Shown here: piece after piece, positions 32,385-40,925 of the stretch | Layout: each line of letters starts with the position of its first letter | Numbering within the stretch: position 1 is the stretch's first letter | Source of the DNA: Brevibacterium sp. RIT 803 | Lineage (GTDB): Bacteria > Actinomycetota > Actinomycetes > Actinomycetales > Brevibacteriaceae | Length of the DNA stretch: 64,000 nt | Assembly (NCBI RefSeq): GCF_016892625.1 | Contig: NZ_JAFEMW010000001.1 | Coordinates: forward strand, 1,426,001 to 1,490,000 | Direction: 5' to 3' | Notes under the pieces: model-generated | Databases searched by the model: none | What the model saw: the letters and a program-made list of their open reading frames with translations, nothing else | What the model was told of the DNA's origin: nothing | Translations under genes and position numbers: made by a program

Positions 32385-33311
32385 GTGACGAGGATGTCAG
32401 CAACAGTCCGCGAACTGGTCGACGAAGCCTACGAAAGGCGCGAGTCGACATGGAGGGCCGCCCTGGAGACGGTCAACGATTGGGTCGAGGCCGCGTGCTC
32501 GGGCTCCGCGCTGTTGTCGGGTGAGAGAGTCACTGTCGGCCGCGGACGGATCAAGGACCGACTCCGAGCCGGGGAGAAGCTGCGCCGCAAACTCGCCGAT
32601 GCCAATGACGAGATCCATGAGGCCGTCGAGGTCGAGAACCAGGTCATCGATGTCGTCGGGGCCCGTGCCGTGTGCCGCACCGAGCGTGAACAGACGGCGC
32701 TGTGGGATCTGCTCACCGAGAGCAACGACGAATCGAATCTCTCCGTCGCCGAGGTGCGGGACTACTCCGCCCAGCCTAAACCCTCCGGTTATCGCGGACG
32801 CCACCTCATCATCGAAGTTCCCTTCGACGCCGAACCATCGGTGCTCGTTGAGCTGCAGCTGCGCACGATCATGCAGGATGCGTGGTGCGTACTCGCCGAG
32901 GAGCATCTGTTCAAACCCGGCCAGGCGCTGAAATCGGATGCCCAGCAGGAGCGGCTCTCCGTCGTCCTCTCCGGGCTCCTGGCACAGGCCGATGTGGTTG
33001 CCGGTTATATCGCCGACGATGTCGGCGCCTATCTGGGGATGGGGAACGCCTCACCACCTCGGACCGTGACGAATGTCGATGCCGCTGCTGAAGTCCCGTC
33101 GATAGAGGTCACCATCCGCGAGCTCAACCACTCCTATGTCCTCGCCGCCGACGAGGTCGGTCGGCACGGGATCATCCGCCTGGAGAACCTGGGACTCACT
33201 CCAGAGAACCCCGAGAGATCGGCTTTCCCGAGCCCCGGCGACAAACTGCAGGTGACGATGGACGAGTCGAACACCACCCGCTACTTCATCCCGGTGGCCG
33301 TGCAGCGCTGA
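32385..33311 (+). CDS. RelA/SpoT-domain nucleotide synthetase-like protein
   Basis: 308-aa single-domain member of the (p)ppGpp synthetase family (no hydrolase or TGS domain). The core has GRIKDRLRAGEKLRRKL (about 49-65, nucleotide-binding basic helix), VIDVVGARAVC (about 87-97, family D-x-x-G-x-R), SGYRGRHLIIEVP (about 131-143) and VELQLRTIMQDAWCVL (about 150-165, ExQxRT-like). About 90 further residues form a beta-rich C-terminal part (HSYVLAADEVGRHG; KLQVTMDE) not found in small alarmone synthetases. It may make (p)ppGpp or related nucleotides, or be a toxin-type synthetase; no antitoxin gene is adjacent. GTG start, with an in-frame ATG three codons on as alternative. Confidence 0.82.
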   Translation: MTRMSATVRELVDEAYERRESTWRAALETVNDWVEAACSGSALLSGERVTVGRGRIKDRLRAGEKLRRKLADANDEIHEAVEVENQVIDVVGARAVCRTEREQTALWDLLTESNDESNLSVAEVRDYSAQPKPSGYRGRHLIIEVPFDAEPSVLVELQLRTIMQDAWCVLAEEHLFKPGQALKSDAQQERLSVVLSGLLAQADVVAGYIADDVGAYLGMGNASPPRTVTNVDAAAEVPSIEVTIRELNHSYVLAADEVGRHGIIRLENLGLTPENPERSAFPSPGDKLQVTMDESNTTRYFIPVAVQR

Positions 33312-33354
33312 TTGACCCCGGTGAACGGGATGCGTTCTGAGTCGTCAGACCGAC

Positions 33355-33360
33355 TAGACT
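33355..33360 (+). promoter_or_regulatory. Candidate -10 element for a leaderless transcript
   Basis: TAGACT (TANNNT type) ends nine bases before the ATG of the DUF5926 gene, which has no ribosome-binding site. A start of transcription 6-8 bases past the element would coincide with the start codon, as in many actinobacterial leaderless mRNAs. Confidence 0.5.
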
Positions 33361-33368
33361 TGTCTTCC

Positions 33369-34247
33369 ATGGGTAAGAAGTCGAAGCGTTCCAAAGAAGA
33401 TGTCATTGCCAAGCGTCTGGCACGTGCAGAGGCCACGGCCTTCGTTGCGCGTCCGTTCGAGGGCCTGCCGTTCGAGGCGGACCTCATCTGCCTGCGCGAG
33501 CTGGTGCCGGCGGCGACCGCCTCGGCGAAGCTGAACGAGGAGTTCGGTGGTCAGGAGATCACGGTCACGTCTCTGCTGCCCGCCGCGTGGCAGGCCTGGC
33601 ACCGCGAGGACGGCCAGATCCTGGCCGGCATGCAGGTTCCGGTGTCTTCCACCGATGCCTCTCGCGATGTCGCGCACGGCATCCTCGCCGCAATCGAGGC
33701 GCAGCCGGGAACCACGATCGAGGCGACTACCGAACCCGGTCAGGGTCCGCGTCTCCAGGATATCCTCGACACCGACCACCCGTTCGAGATCCGCGTACTC
33801 GAGACCTTCGAATACTGGAAGCTGCCAGAAGCCGAGACGGACTCCGATGTCGCAGCGGCACTCGAACAGGCCAATGACTCCATCTCCCCCACGGAGAAGC
33901 TCGCCTCGGTGAATTCCGCGTACTGGACCGAGATGTCCGGCCGCACCTACGTGCGCTGGGCTCGACCAGAGGGCGAGGATGCACTCGTCGACGCTCTCGC
34001 CCGTCTTCAGGTCGAGGGCCTCAACGACCTCGGCGGCCCAGGAACCTTCCTGGGCTATTTCCGCGCGCACGGAATCGTCGTGCCTGTCTGGGAACTCGAA
34101 TTCGGCACACAGGTCGATGACATCGAAGAGCCCATCGGCGAATTCGGCAAGCGCATCGAAGACGCGATGCATACGAGTGCACCTCTCAGCACCGAGGCAC
34201 GCCGTGCACGCTCGGGCATCATTGCTCGCCAGCTGACCATCCACTGA
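33369..34247 (+). CDS. DUF5926 family protein
   Basis: 292-aa cytosolic protein of unknown function found near glycosyltransferase and pheA genes in many actinobacteria, as here. It opens with a basic run (GKKSKRSKEDVIAKR), then ARPFEGLPFEADLICLRELVP (about 26-46), PAAWQAWHREDGQILAGMQVP (about 72-92) and a conserved WARPEGEDALVDALARL region (about 197-213). It ends with RRARSGIIARQLTIH, a typical family C terminus. It appears leaderless. The next gene starts 75 bp downstream. I can give no biochemical role; essential or housekeeping status is suggested only by conservation of the neighbourhood. Confidence 0.85.
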   Translation: MGKKSKRSKEDVIAKRLARAEATAFVARPFEGLPFEADLICLRELVPAATASAKLNEEFGGQEITVTSLLPAAWQAWHREDGQILAGMQVPVSSTDASRDVAHGILAAIEAQPGTTIEATTEPGQGPRLQDILDTDHPFEIRVLETFEYWKLPEAETDSDVAAALEQANDSISPTEKLASVNSAYWTEMSGRTYVRWARPEGEDALVDALARLQVEGLNDLGGPGTFLGYFRAHGIVVPVWELEFGTQVDDIEEPIGEFGKRIEDAMHTSAPLSTEARRARSGIIARQLTIH

Positions 34248-34322
34248 GTTCCGTCGCCAGGGCCACCGGCGAGAGTCCATACGACTCCGCCGGTGCGTGA
34301 GCCGGATAGGAGAAGAGTTTTC

Positions 34323-35123
34323 ATGCCCGAACAGTCGAATTCCGCACACCCGGATGCCTCCTCGGCGGCTGCTCCGCGCGCGATCGCTGCCATCATCCCT
34401 GCGATGAACGAAGCCGATCGGATTGCAGCGACCGTGCGCAGCACCAAGCAGATTCCCGGTGTGGACATCATCATGGTCGTCGATGACGGTTCCTCCGATG
34501 ACACCGGTGCCCTCGCCCGCAGGGCCGGCGCCGAGGTGGTCACCCACCGCAAGAACAAGGGCAAGGCTGCAGCGATGATGACCGGCGCGTTCGCAATCCG
34601 CAATCGTGAGATCTCCGATTCGGATCCCGACCAGCACCCGGACCATCGTGCCCTCCTCTTCATCGACGGCGACCTGGAGGATTCAGCAATCAATATGGCC
34701 CCCCTCGCTGCGCCGGTTCTCGCAGGTGAGGCCGATATGACGATTGCCATCCTGCCCGCGCAGAAGCGCAAGGGCGGCGGGTTCGGTTTCGTCGTCAGGC
34801 TCGCGAAGAAGGGCATCGCCGAACTCAGCGGATTCGAAGCGACCCAGCCGCTGTCGGGAACACGCTGCCTGAGCCGTGAGGCCTTCGACGCAGCGCTGCC
34901 CTTCGCCGCCGGCTGGGGTGTCGAAGCGGCCATGACGATCGACGTCGTCAATGCCGGACTACGGGTCGAAGAGGTCGAATGCGACCTCTACCACCGAGTC
35001 ACCGGCAAGGACCTCAAAGCACAGATGCACCGTGCGGCCCAGTACCGCGACGTCGCGCGTGCGATCTTCGTGCGCAGGCTGCGCGCCAGGAAGCCGAGCG
35101 ACACGAAGGAAGCCTCGAAATGA
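34323..35123 (+). CDS. Family 2 glycosyltransferase (glucosyl-3-phosphoglycerate synthase-like)
   Basis: 266-aa GT-A enzyme. It has AIIPAMNEADRIAATVRS (about 22-39), DDGSSDDTGALA (about 54-65) and the metal-binding aspartates FIDGDLED (about 108-115). The overall pattern with TQPLSGTRCLSRE and GWGVEAAMTID (about 175-210) is like UDP-glucose or GDP-mannose transferases, including actinobacterial GpgS and dolichol-phosphate mannosyltransferase-like enzymes. The acceptor is unknown. AGGAGAAG is 10 bp before the ATG, which decides this start over an upstream codon. Its stop overlaps the pheA start (ATGA). Confidence 0.83.
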   Translation: MPEQSNSAHPDASSAAAPRAIAAIIPAMNEADRIAATVRSTKQIPGVDIIMVVDDGSSDDTGALARRAGAEVVTHRKNKGKAAAMMTGAFAIRNREISDSDPDQHPDHRALLFIDGDLEDSAINMAPLAAPVLAGEADMTIAILPAQKRKGGGFGFVVRLAKKGIAELSGFEATQPLSGTRCLSREAFDAALPFAAGWGVEAAMTIDVVNAGLRVEEVECDLYHRVTGKDLKAQMHRAAQYRDVARAIFVRRLRARKPSDTKEASK

Positions 35124-36058
35124 GCGCCGATCACTACGCCTACCTGGGCCCCGAGGCCACATTCACCGAGGCAGCACTCCTGCAGTATCTCGACTCCCAC
35201 GACCTGCGCTCGAGCGCGTTGACCCAGCCCATGCGCAATGGAACCGCAGCCTTGGACGCCGTCGTCGACGGCGACTGCCTAGCTGCTGTGGTGCCGATCG
35301 AGAACTCCATCGAGGGCGGTGTTCCTGCCACCATCGACGCTCTGACCGATCATGGTCGGCTGCAGATCATCGCCGAGGTGGTCGTGCCCGTTCGCTTCGT
35401 CCTGGCGGTGAAGCCGGGGACCGATCCCAGCACGCTGACTTCGTTCGGGTCCCATCCGCACGGTGAGGCGCAGGTACGCACGTTCATGTCCGCGAACTTC
35501 CCCGATGCCGTCTACCTCCCGACCTCCTCGACAGCCGCGGCCGCACGGGATCTGGCCAACGACGCCGCCGACCATGTGGCAGCCGTTTGCCCTGCCATCG
35601 CCGCCGAACGCTACGGCCTCGAGATCCTCGCCAACGACATCGGGGAACGCCAGGACGCCGAGACCCGGTTCGTCGTCGTCACCCGTCCCGGCACTATTCC
35701 CGCTCCGACGGGGTCGGACAAAACCACGGTGGTAGCCTCACTGCGCTCCGACCGCGCCGGTGCGCTGTTGGAGATGCTCGAACAGTTCTCCAGCCGTGGT
35801 GTGAACATGTCGCGCATCGAATCTCGGCCCACTGGTGACGGGCTCGGACTCTACCAATTCTCCATTGACTTGCTGGGCCATGTGCACGAGGCCAGAGTGG
35901 CTGATGCCCTGCAGGGAGTCCACCGAGTGACCCGCAGTCTGAGCTTCCTCGGCAGCTATCCCAGTGCTTCGAAGACCACGGTGCCCCTCGACCCGACGAC
36001 CACGGATGACTCGTTCGCGGCCGCCTCCGCCTGGCTGGATTCGACGCTGAACGCCTGA
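35120..36058 (+). CDS. pheA: Prephenate dehydratase
   Basis: 312-aa enzyme that turns prephenate into phenylpyruvate in phenylalanine synthesis. Catalytic part about 1-190: YAYLGPEATFTEAAL (6-20), the AVVPIENSIEGG motif (about 55-66) and the conserved TRF triplet in AETRFVVVTR. The C-terminal ACT domain (about 200-280) carries the Phe-binding ESRP motif (MSRIESRPTGDGLGLYQF). That means feedback control by phenylalanine. It is translationally coupled to the glycosyltransferase (ATGA). No chorismate mutase domain is fused, as is usual in actinobacteria. Confidence 0.93.
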   Translation: MSADHYAYLGPEATFTEAALLQYLDSHDLRSSALTQPMRNGTAALDAVVDGDCLAAVVPIENSIEGGVPATIDALTDHGRLQIIAEVVVPVRFVLAVKPGTDPSTLTSFGSHPHGEAQVRTFMSANFPDAVYLPTSSTAAAARDLANDAADHVAAVCPAIAAERYGLEILANDIGERQDAETRFVVVTRPGTIPAPTGSDKTTVVASLRSDRAGALLEMLEQFSSRGVNMSRIESRPTGDGLGLYQFSIDLLGHVHEARVADALQGVHRVTRSLSFLGSYPSASKTTVPLDPTTTDDSFAAASAWLDSTLNA

Positions 36059-36083
36059 AACGCCCCTTGCTTCGCGGCAACTG

Positions 36084-36109
36084 GTCCCCGCCCTTGCAGG
36101 CTCGGGGAC
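36084..36109 (+). terminator. Weak terminator hairpin after pheA
   Basis: A 7-bp stem GTCCCCG / CGGGGAC with a 12-nt loop begins about 26 bp past the pheA stop and is followed by GTAATCT, which may be a -10 for the next gene. Short stem, no T-tract. Confidence 0.45.
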
Positions 36110-36164
36110 AGTAATCTGAGTATGCACGGGTCGCACGACCCACACATCGACAAAGGAGTCGCCC

Positions 36165-37997
36165 ATGGGAACCACCTCTCCGAACGCCGCCCTTGACGAG
36201 GCTGACAGCTCTGACTCGGCCGAAGCTTATGACGCCATCGTCGTCGGGGCTGGCCTCGCGGGACTTGTTGCCGCCCATGAGCTCAGTCTCGCCGGGAAGA
36301 GGGTGCTCATCCTCGACCAGGAGAATCGGGCCAACCTCGGCGGTCAGGCCTTCTGGTCCCTCGGCGGCCTCTTCCTCGTCGACTCCCCCGAACAGCGCCG
36401 ACTCGGCGTCCATGATTCCCTCGACCTGGCACGCCAAGATTGGGCCACCTCGGCGGGCTTCGATCGGGACGAGGACAACTGGCCCCGGCAGTGGGCCGAG
36501 GCATACCTGCAGTTCGCCGCCGGAGACAAACGTCGCTACCTGCATGATCTGGGGCTGCGCCTGACACCGATCGTCGGGTGGGCGGAAAGAGGCGGGTCCG
36601 GTGCCTCCGAACATGGGAATTCCGTGCCGAGGTTCCACCTCACCTGGGGCACCGGCCCCGAGGTGGTCCGAGTCTTCCGCGAACCAGTGGAGCGGGCCGA
36701 ATCCGCGGGCCTCGTGACGATGGGCTTCCGACATCGTGTCGATGAGCTGATCGTCGAGGACGGCGGCAACGGTGAGGACGGCGGCCATGGCGACGGAAGC
36801 AGCGTCGTCGGGGTTCGCGGGCGAACACTTGCCCCCAGCCACACCGGCAGAGGGGTCGCCTCAAACCGCGAGGAGCTCGGAGCCTTCGAACTCCGTGCTC
36901 CCGCAGTCATCGTCACCAGCGGCGGCATCGGACACAATTTCGAACTCATGCGCAAGTTCTGGCCGGTCGAGCGCCTCGGGCAGTTCCCGCAGAGGATGCT
37001 CGCCGGAGTGCCCGCTCATGTCGACGGTCGCATGCTCTCCATTGCCGAGGAGGCGGGCGCGAGCCTGATCAATCGGGACCGGATCTGGGCCTATACGGAG
37101 GGCATAGTGAACTGGAACCCGATCTGGCCGAACCACGGGATCCGCATCATCCCAGGACCCTCCTCGCTGTGGTTCGACGCCGAGGGCAATCGCTTCCCCG
37201 CACCGAACTACCCCGGGTTCGACACCAACCGGACCATGAAGACCATTCTCTCGACCGGCCACGACTACTCGTGGTTCGTGCTCAATGAGTCGATCATCCG
37301 CAAGGAGTTCGCGCTCTCAGGCTCGGAGCAGAATCCCGACATCACGAAGAAGGACTGGCGTCTGACTCTCGACCGCGCCCGGTCCTCCGATGCGCCCGGC
37401 CCGGTCGAAGCATTCAAGCGCTTCGGCCCCGACTTCGTCGTCGCCGACACCACCGAAGAGCTGGTCGCCGGGATGAATGAACGCTCACGGGGTCCCGTCA
37501 TCGATCATGACCACCTCGTCGAACAGATCCTCGAGCGTGATCGCCAGATGGATCACACGTTCTCCAAGGATGCACAGGTCCAGGCCATCCACAATGCCAG
37601 GAACTACCTCGGCGACAAGATCGTGCGGGTGCAGAAACCGCACAAGATCCTCGACCCAGCCCACGGTCCGCTCATCGCGGTGCGTCTGAGTCTGCTCTCA
37701 CGCAAGACGCTGGGCGGATTGGAGACGAACCTCGACGCGCAGGTGATCGGGGGAAGCGGCACACCGATTCCCGGACTCTACGCCGCCGGTGAGGTCACAG
37801 GCTTCGGCGGCGGAGGTATGCACGGCTACAACGCCCTGGAGGGAACCTTCCTGGGCGGGTGCATCTTCTCCGGAATGCGCGCCGGGCGAGCCGTCGCCGG
37901 AAGCTTCGAGGCCGGAAGGGGCGTGGAGAAGAACTCAGGTCCCGGCCGGGCTGCGACCAAGCATGGAGCGACTGATATGGACGGAGCGGAGCGCTGA
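36165..37997 (+). CDS. FAD-dependent dehydrogenase (fumarate reductase/KstD-like family)
   Basis: 610-aa flavoprotein. An N-terminal FAD-binding Rossmann site VVGAGLAGLVAAHELS (about 26-41), ANLGGQAFWSLGG (about 64-76), a central catalytic domain with variable insertion (about 190-240 is Gly/Asp-rich), and a C-terminal FAD closing motif GLYAAGEVTGFGGGGMHGYN (about 535-554). The family (DUF/'FAD-binding dehydrogenase') includes 3-ketosteroid and fumarate-type dehydrogenases; its substrate here cannot be named. AAAGGAG lies upstream of the ATG. The next gene, an SDR, starts 2 bp after the stop, so both likely act in one oxidative pathway. Confidence 0.87.
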   Translation: MGTTSPNAALDEADSSDSAEAYDAIVVGAGLAGLVAAHELSLAGKRVLILDQENRANLGGQAFWSLGGLFLVDSPEQRRLGVHDSLDLARQDWATSAGFDRDEDNWPRQWAEAYLQFAAGDKRRYLHDLGLRLTPIVGWAERGGSGASEHGNSVPRFHLTWGTGPEVVRVFREPVERAESAGLVTMGFRHRVDELIVEDGGNGEDGGHGDGSSVVGVRGRTLAPSHTGRGVASNREELGAFELRAPAVIVTSGGIGHNFELMRKFWPVERLGQFPQRMLAGVPAHVDGRMLSIAEEAGASLINRDRIWAYTEGIVNWNPIWPNHGIRIIPGPSSLWFDAEGNRFPAPNYPGFDTNRTMKTILSTGHDYSWFVLNESIIRKEFALSGSEQNPDITKKDWRLTLDRARSSDAPGPVEAFKRFGPDFVVADTTEELVAGMNERSRGPVIDHDHLVEQILERDRQMDHTFSKDAQVQAIHNARNYLGDKIVRVQKPHKILDPAHGPLIAVRLSLLSRKTLGGLETNLDAQVIGGSGTPIPGLYAAGEVTGFGGGGMHGYNALEGTFLGGCIFSGMRAGRAVAGSFEAGRGVEKNSGPGRAATKHGATDMDGAER

Positions 37998-37999
37998 CA

Positions 38000-38812
38000 A
38001 TGACGAATACGGATCTCACGGTGCTCGTCACCGGCGGCACCTCCGGCATCGGCGCCGCGCTGGTCAGAGTACTGGCAGACAGAGGCTGCACGGTCCTGAC
38101 CACGAGCCGAGACCCTGAGCGGATCGAGAAGTCCGAGCGGGTCCCCGGCGTGCGCTATCTGCCATTGGACCTCGCCGATCCGAACAGCGTCGAGGCTCTC
38201 CGAAACGAGGTCGCCGACATCGACGTTCTCGTCAACAACGCCGGCGAGAGCCAGTCCGGTCCGTTCGAAGAGCTTCCGCCCGAGGCCGTCGACCGACTGT
38301 TCCGCACGAATGTCTTCGGGCCTGTGCGGCTGAGCCAACTCGCCCTGCCCGGCATGCGAAAACGGCGTCATGGCAGGATCATCATGGTCGGTTCCATGCT
38401 CGCCAGCTTCCCCCTGGCACATCGCAGCTCCTACGTGGCGGCCAAGGCGGCCCTGCGCGGATTCGCCACAGCCGCGCGCCAAGAACTCTCACCATTCGGG
38501 GTGTGGATCAGCGTCGTCGAGCCCGGTTCCATCGCCACCGGCATCGGCAACCGGCGCACGAAGTACCTCACCCCCGGCTCCGTCTACACCGACGATGTGA
38601 CCACGATGCTGGAACACCTTGATGACAACGAGCGGCAGGGAATCTCGCCCGAGACCGTCGCCGCAACCATCGTCACGGCAATCGACGCAGCGAGGCCCCG
38701 CGAGTTCTATGCTGTGGGCAGCAAGTCGCCGCTGCCGTTCCTGCTCAAACGAGCACTTCCGCGAAGCGTGGTGTCGCGCATCATCGCCGGCCAGCACGGA
38801 CTCAAGCGGTGA
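38000..38812 (+). CDS. Short-chain dehydrogenase/reductase
   Basis: 270-aa SDR with the nucleotide loop TGGTSGIG (about 11-18), NNAGESQSG (about 79-87), the catalytic Ser in GSMLAS and Tyr-Lys in YVAAK (about 150-154). Its middle (VEPGSIATGIGNRR) resembles SDRs that handle sterols, retinol-like alcohols or long-chain substrates. It follows the FAD dehydrogenase by two bases and so shares its transcript. A basic C-terminal helix (FLLKRALPRSVVSRII) could be membrane-associated. A 9-bp minisatellite begins 45 bp past the stop. Confidence 0.85.
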   Translation: MTNTDLTVLVTGGTSGIGAALVRVLADRGCTVLTTSRDPERIEKSERVPGVRYLPLDLADPNSVEALRNEVADIDVLVNNAGESQSGPFEELPPEAVDRLFRTNVFGPVRLSQLALPGMRKRRHGRIIMVGSMLASFPLAHRSSYVAAKAALRGFATAARQELSPFGVWISVVEPGSIATGIGNRRTKYLTPGSVYTDDVTTMLEHLDDNERQGISPETVAATIVTAIDAARPREFYAVGSKSPLPFLLKRALPRSVVSRIIAGQHGLKR

Positions 38813-38856
38813 GTTCCCCACGATCACGCGGCCCTGGCTCTCAGCGCTGAGGTAAC

Positions 38857-38937
38857 GCTGGGTCTGCTGGGTCTGCTGGGTCTGCTGGGTCTGCTGGGTC
38901 TGCTGGGTCTGCTGGGTCTGCTGGGTCTGCTGGGTCT
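38857..38937. repeat. Minisatellite: nine perfect copies of a 9-bp unit
   Basis: GCTGGGTCT is repeated nine times without interruption (81 bp), followed by a partial copy. It lies between convergent genes, 45 bp past the SDR stop and 40 bp before the epimerase stop. Being divisible by three and perfect, it is probably young and prone to copy-number change. It is noncoding in both flanking genes. Confidence 0.95.
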
Positions 38938-38977
38938 GCTGGTGCAGCTTACCGGGAGCACCAGCGAACCGGGGCTG

Positions 38978-39910
38978 CTACTGGAAACGTGAGGGCAGAA
39001 GGAACTGCGTCGTGGAAATCCCGAGCACTCGCTGCTGACGAGTGAGATTGTAGGTGCGATCGTGCTGGAGATACTCGACGAGGAACAGCTCCGTTCGGTT
39101 GCCCCGCTTGAAGAACGTCTTGATCTTCAGCCCCAATTTCGCGGTGAAGAGCGCTCTGTCCTTCGCGATCCCCTCGATGACGACAGGCTCATACTCCATA
39201 CGGGCGAAATGGGTGGAGACTGCGTCTTTGAGCTTGTACGGGGTCGGATCACCGATATTGAAAGGGCCGGACGCGGACGGCACGTCGACGCAGGCGATCG
39301 CCGCTCGCACCAGGTTGTCAATATGGGTCAGGGTGATCTTCTGCCGACCGCCGCCGGGAAGTCGCAGGACTCCCTTCTTCGCCACTCGGCTCAGATACGG
39401 CATGAGCATCGACTCACCAGGGCCGTAGATAGCAGCCGGTCTGAGGATCGCCGCATCGGGTCGGATCCGCATCACGAGCTGCTCAGCCAGAGCATGCGTC
39501 CTCGAGTAAGCGTCGTGGAAGTCGTTCGGGTCCTTGGGGCCGGCCTCTTCCCACAGGTCCGCATGATGCACGTTCGAGGAATAGACCGTCGTCGAGGAGA
39601 TGTGTACGATCCGAGCCTTGGGGAATGCGTCGAGCACGTTCCGGGTTCCGGTGACCTTCACAGCGTAGAGCTCATCGTCATCGGCATTGACCTTCGAGAT
39701 GCCCGCACAGTGGAAGACCGCTGTGGTCTTCTTCGCCAGAGACTCCACCGCACCGTCCGCGGGTTCCGTGATATCCCACGCTTGGAAATTCACACCTGGG
39801 ATCTCAGGATCACGCCGCCCCAGGGCATAGACCGTCTCGTCCCTGGTCGCCAGGGCACGGGCGATGGCGCCACCGATGAAGCCACTGGCTCCGGTCACGA
39901 TTACCGCCAC
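38978..39910 (-). CDS. NAD-dependent epimerase/dehydratase family protein with altered catalytic triad
   Basis: 310-aa extended SDR. NAD site TGASGFIG (6-13), DIT (45-47), HISSTTVYSSN (about 97-107) with the catalytic Thr/Ser region and DAYSRTHALAEQL (about 133-145). The usual YxxxK is YSRTH here: Tyr is kept but the Lys is His. Without the Lys, hydride chemistry of the standard type should be impaired. The best-known relatives act on nucleotide sugars or on 3-hydroxy lipids (such as OleD). The enoyl-CoA hydratase gene is 77 bp upstream on the same strand. Neither an EPS nor an olefin partner is adjacent, so the substrate is open. Confidence 0.82.
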   Translation of the reverse strand: MAVIVTGASGFIGGAIARALATRDETVYALGRRDPEIPGVNFQAWDITEPADGAVESLAKKTTAVFHCAGISKVNADDDELYAVKVTGTRNVLDAFPKARIVHISSTTVYSSNVHHADLWEEAGPKDPNDFHDAYSRTHALAEQLVMRIRPDAAILRPAAIYGPGESMLMPYLSRVAKKGVLRLPGGGRQKITLTHIDNLVRAAIACVDVPSASGPFNIGDPTPYKLKDAVSTHFARMEYEPVVIEGIAKDRALFTAKLGLKIKTFFKRGNRTELFLVEYLQHDRTYNLTRQQRVLGISTTQFLLPSRFQ

Positions 39911-39987
39911 GTCTGATCCTCCATCCTCGTCTGAAGCGTCTCATCCGGTTCATCCGAACAAGTTCACAGTCATAGGAAATCACACTG

Positions 39988-40767
39988 TCAGTCCCGATGC
40001 TGCCACTGAGGTTCTCTCTTGTGCAGAAATGCGTCGATTCCCTCTTGCGCATCGGCTGCGACGGCGTTGTGCGCCATCACCTCCGACATGTGCGCATAAG
40101 CGTCTGCCAGAGGCAGATCACGCTGTTCGTAGAACGCTGCTTTGCCTACTGCCACTGTAGCCGACGAGGCTGACGCGACTGTCCGCGCCAGATCGGCAGT
40201 CGCTGTCTCCAGTTCGTCATCGGCAACCACGTCGGAGACCAGTCCGAATGTCAGTGCATCGTCCGCACTGAGAAAGTCCCCGGTCAGCAGCATCCGCATC
40301 GCCGTCTTCGCCGGCACTGCCCGAGTCAGCGCCACCATGGGAGTCGAGCAGAACAGGCCGATCTTCACCCCCGGCGTGGCGAATCGCGCCGACTGCGCAG
40401 CCACCGCCAGGTCGCAGCTGGCGACAAGCTGGCACCCTGCAGCCGTCGCCACGCCTTGGACCTGCACGATGACCGGCTGTGGGATCGACTGAATCAGCTG
40501 CATGAGTTCGGAACAGACGGCGAAGGTCTCCTGCTGCGACTCCAGCTTCGCCCCGCTGATCTCCTTGAGATCATGGCCGGAGCTGAAAACGTGTCCTGCG
40601 GTGGACAGGATCACTGCACGGACGTCTCTGCGCTGCCCCACCTCGGCGAGGGTGCCGATGAGGTCATTCATCACGGAGCGCGACAGCGCGTTCCGAGTCT
40701 CCGGTTCGTTGATCGAAATCGTCGCGACTGCGTCGTTCGCCAGAGAGAATACAATTGAGTCAGACAT
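39988..40767 (-). CDS. Enoyl-CoA hydratase/isomerase family protein
   Basis: 259-aa crotonase-fold enzyme. The oxyanion-hole regions are HVFSSGHDLKEIS (about 60-72) and QGVATAAGCQLVASCDLAVAA (about 105-125), and the later FATPGVKIGLFCSTPMVALTRA segment fits ECHDC3-type members. The second catalytic Glu of true hydratases is not clear in the GCQLVAS region, so hydratase activity is uncertain. It is divergent from the antiporter gene and is followed by the epimerase-like gene on the same strand. The ribosome-binding site is poor. Confidence 0.82.
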   Translation of the reverse strand: MSDSIVFSLANDAVATISINEPETRNALSRSVMNDLIGTLAEVGQRRDVRAVILSTAGHVFSSGHDLKEISGAKLESQQETFAVCSELMQLIQSIPQPVIVQVQGVATAAGCQLVASCDLAVAAQSARFATPGVKIGLFCSTPMVALTRAVPAKTAMRMLLTGDFLSADDALTFGLVSDVVADDELETATADLARTVASASSATVAVGKAAFYEQRDLPLADAYAHMSEVMAHNAVAADAQEGIDAFLHKREPQWQHRD

Positions 40768-40925
40768 AACAGCATTCTGCCAAAATATCGTTGGTCCGGC
40801 GCGGAAACCTCACGTGGATTTCCTTCGAGGTCCTCAGTTGGCGCCCCTCGTGCAGACGGTGCACTCTGACATCGATGCGTGAGATCCGGTGCGCAGATAT
40901 GCCAACCATACCGAGGGAGACGACC

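Noticed and set aside
32385..33311. Toxin-type small alarmone synthetase (toxSAS)
   Set aside because: No antitoxin-like gene adjacent; the next gene is DUF5926, conserved at this place in actinobacteria. Left open rather than called.
38857..38937. Tandem repeat as a CRISPR array
   Set aside because: Nine-base unit with no spacers and no cas genes nearby.
38978..39910. Epimerase-like gene as oleD
   Set aside because: About 22 kb from oleA, lacks the catalytic Lys, and no ole gene is adjacent; the true oleD is expected beyond the right edge.
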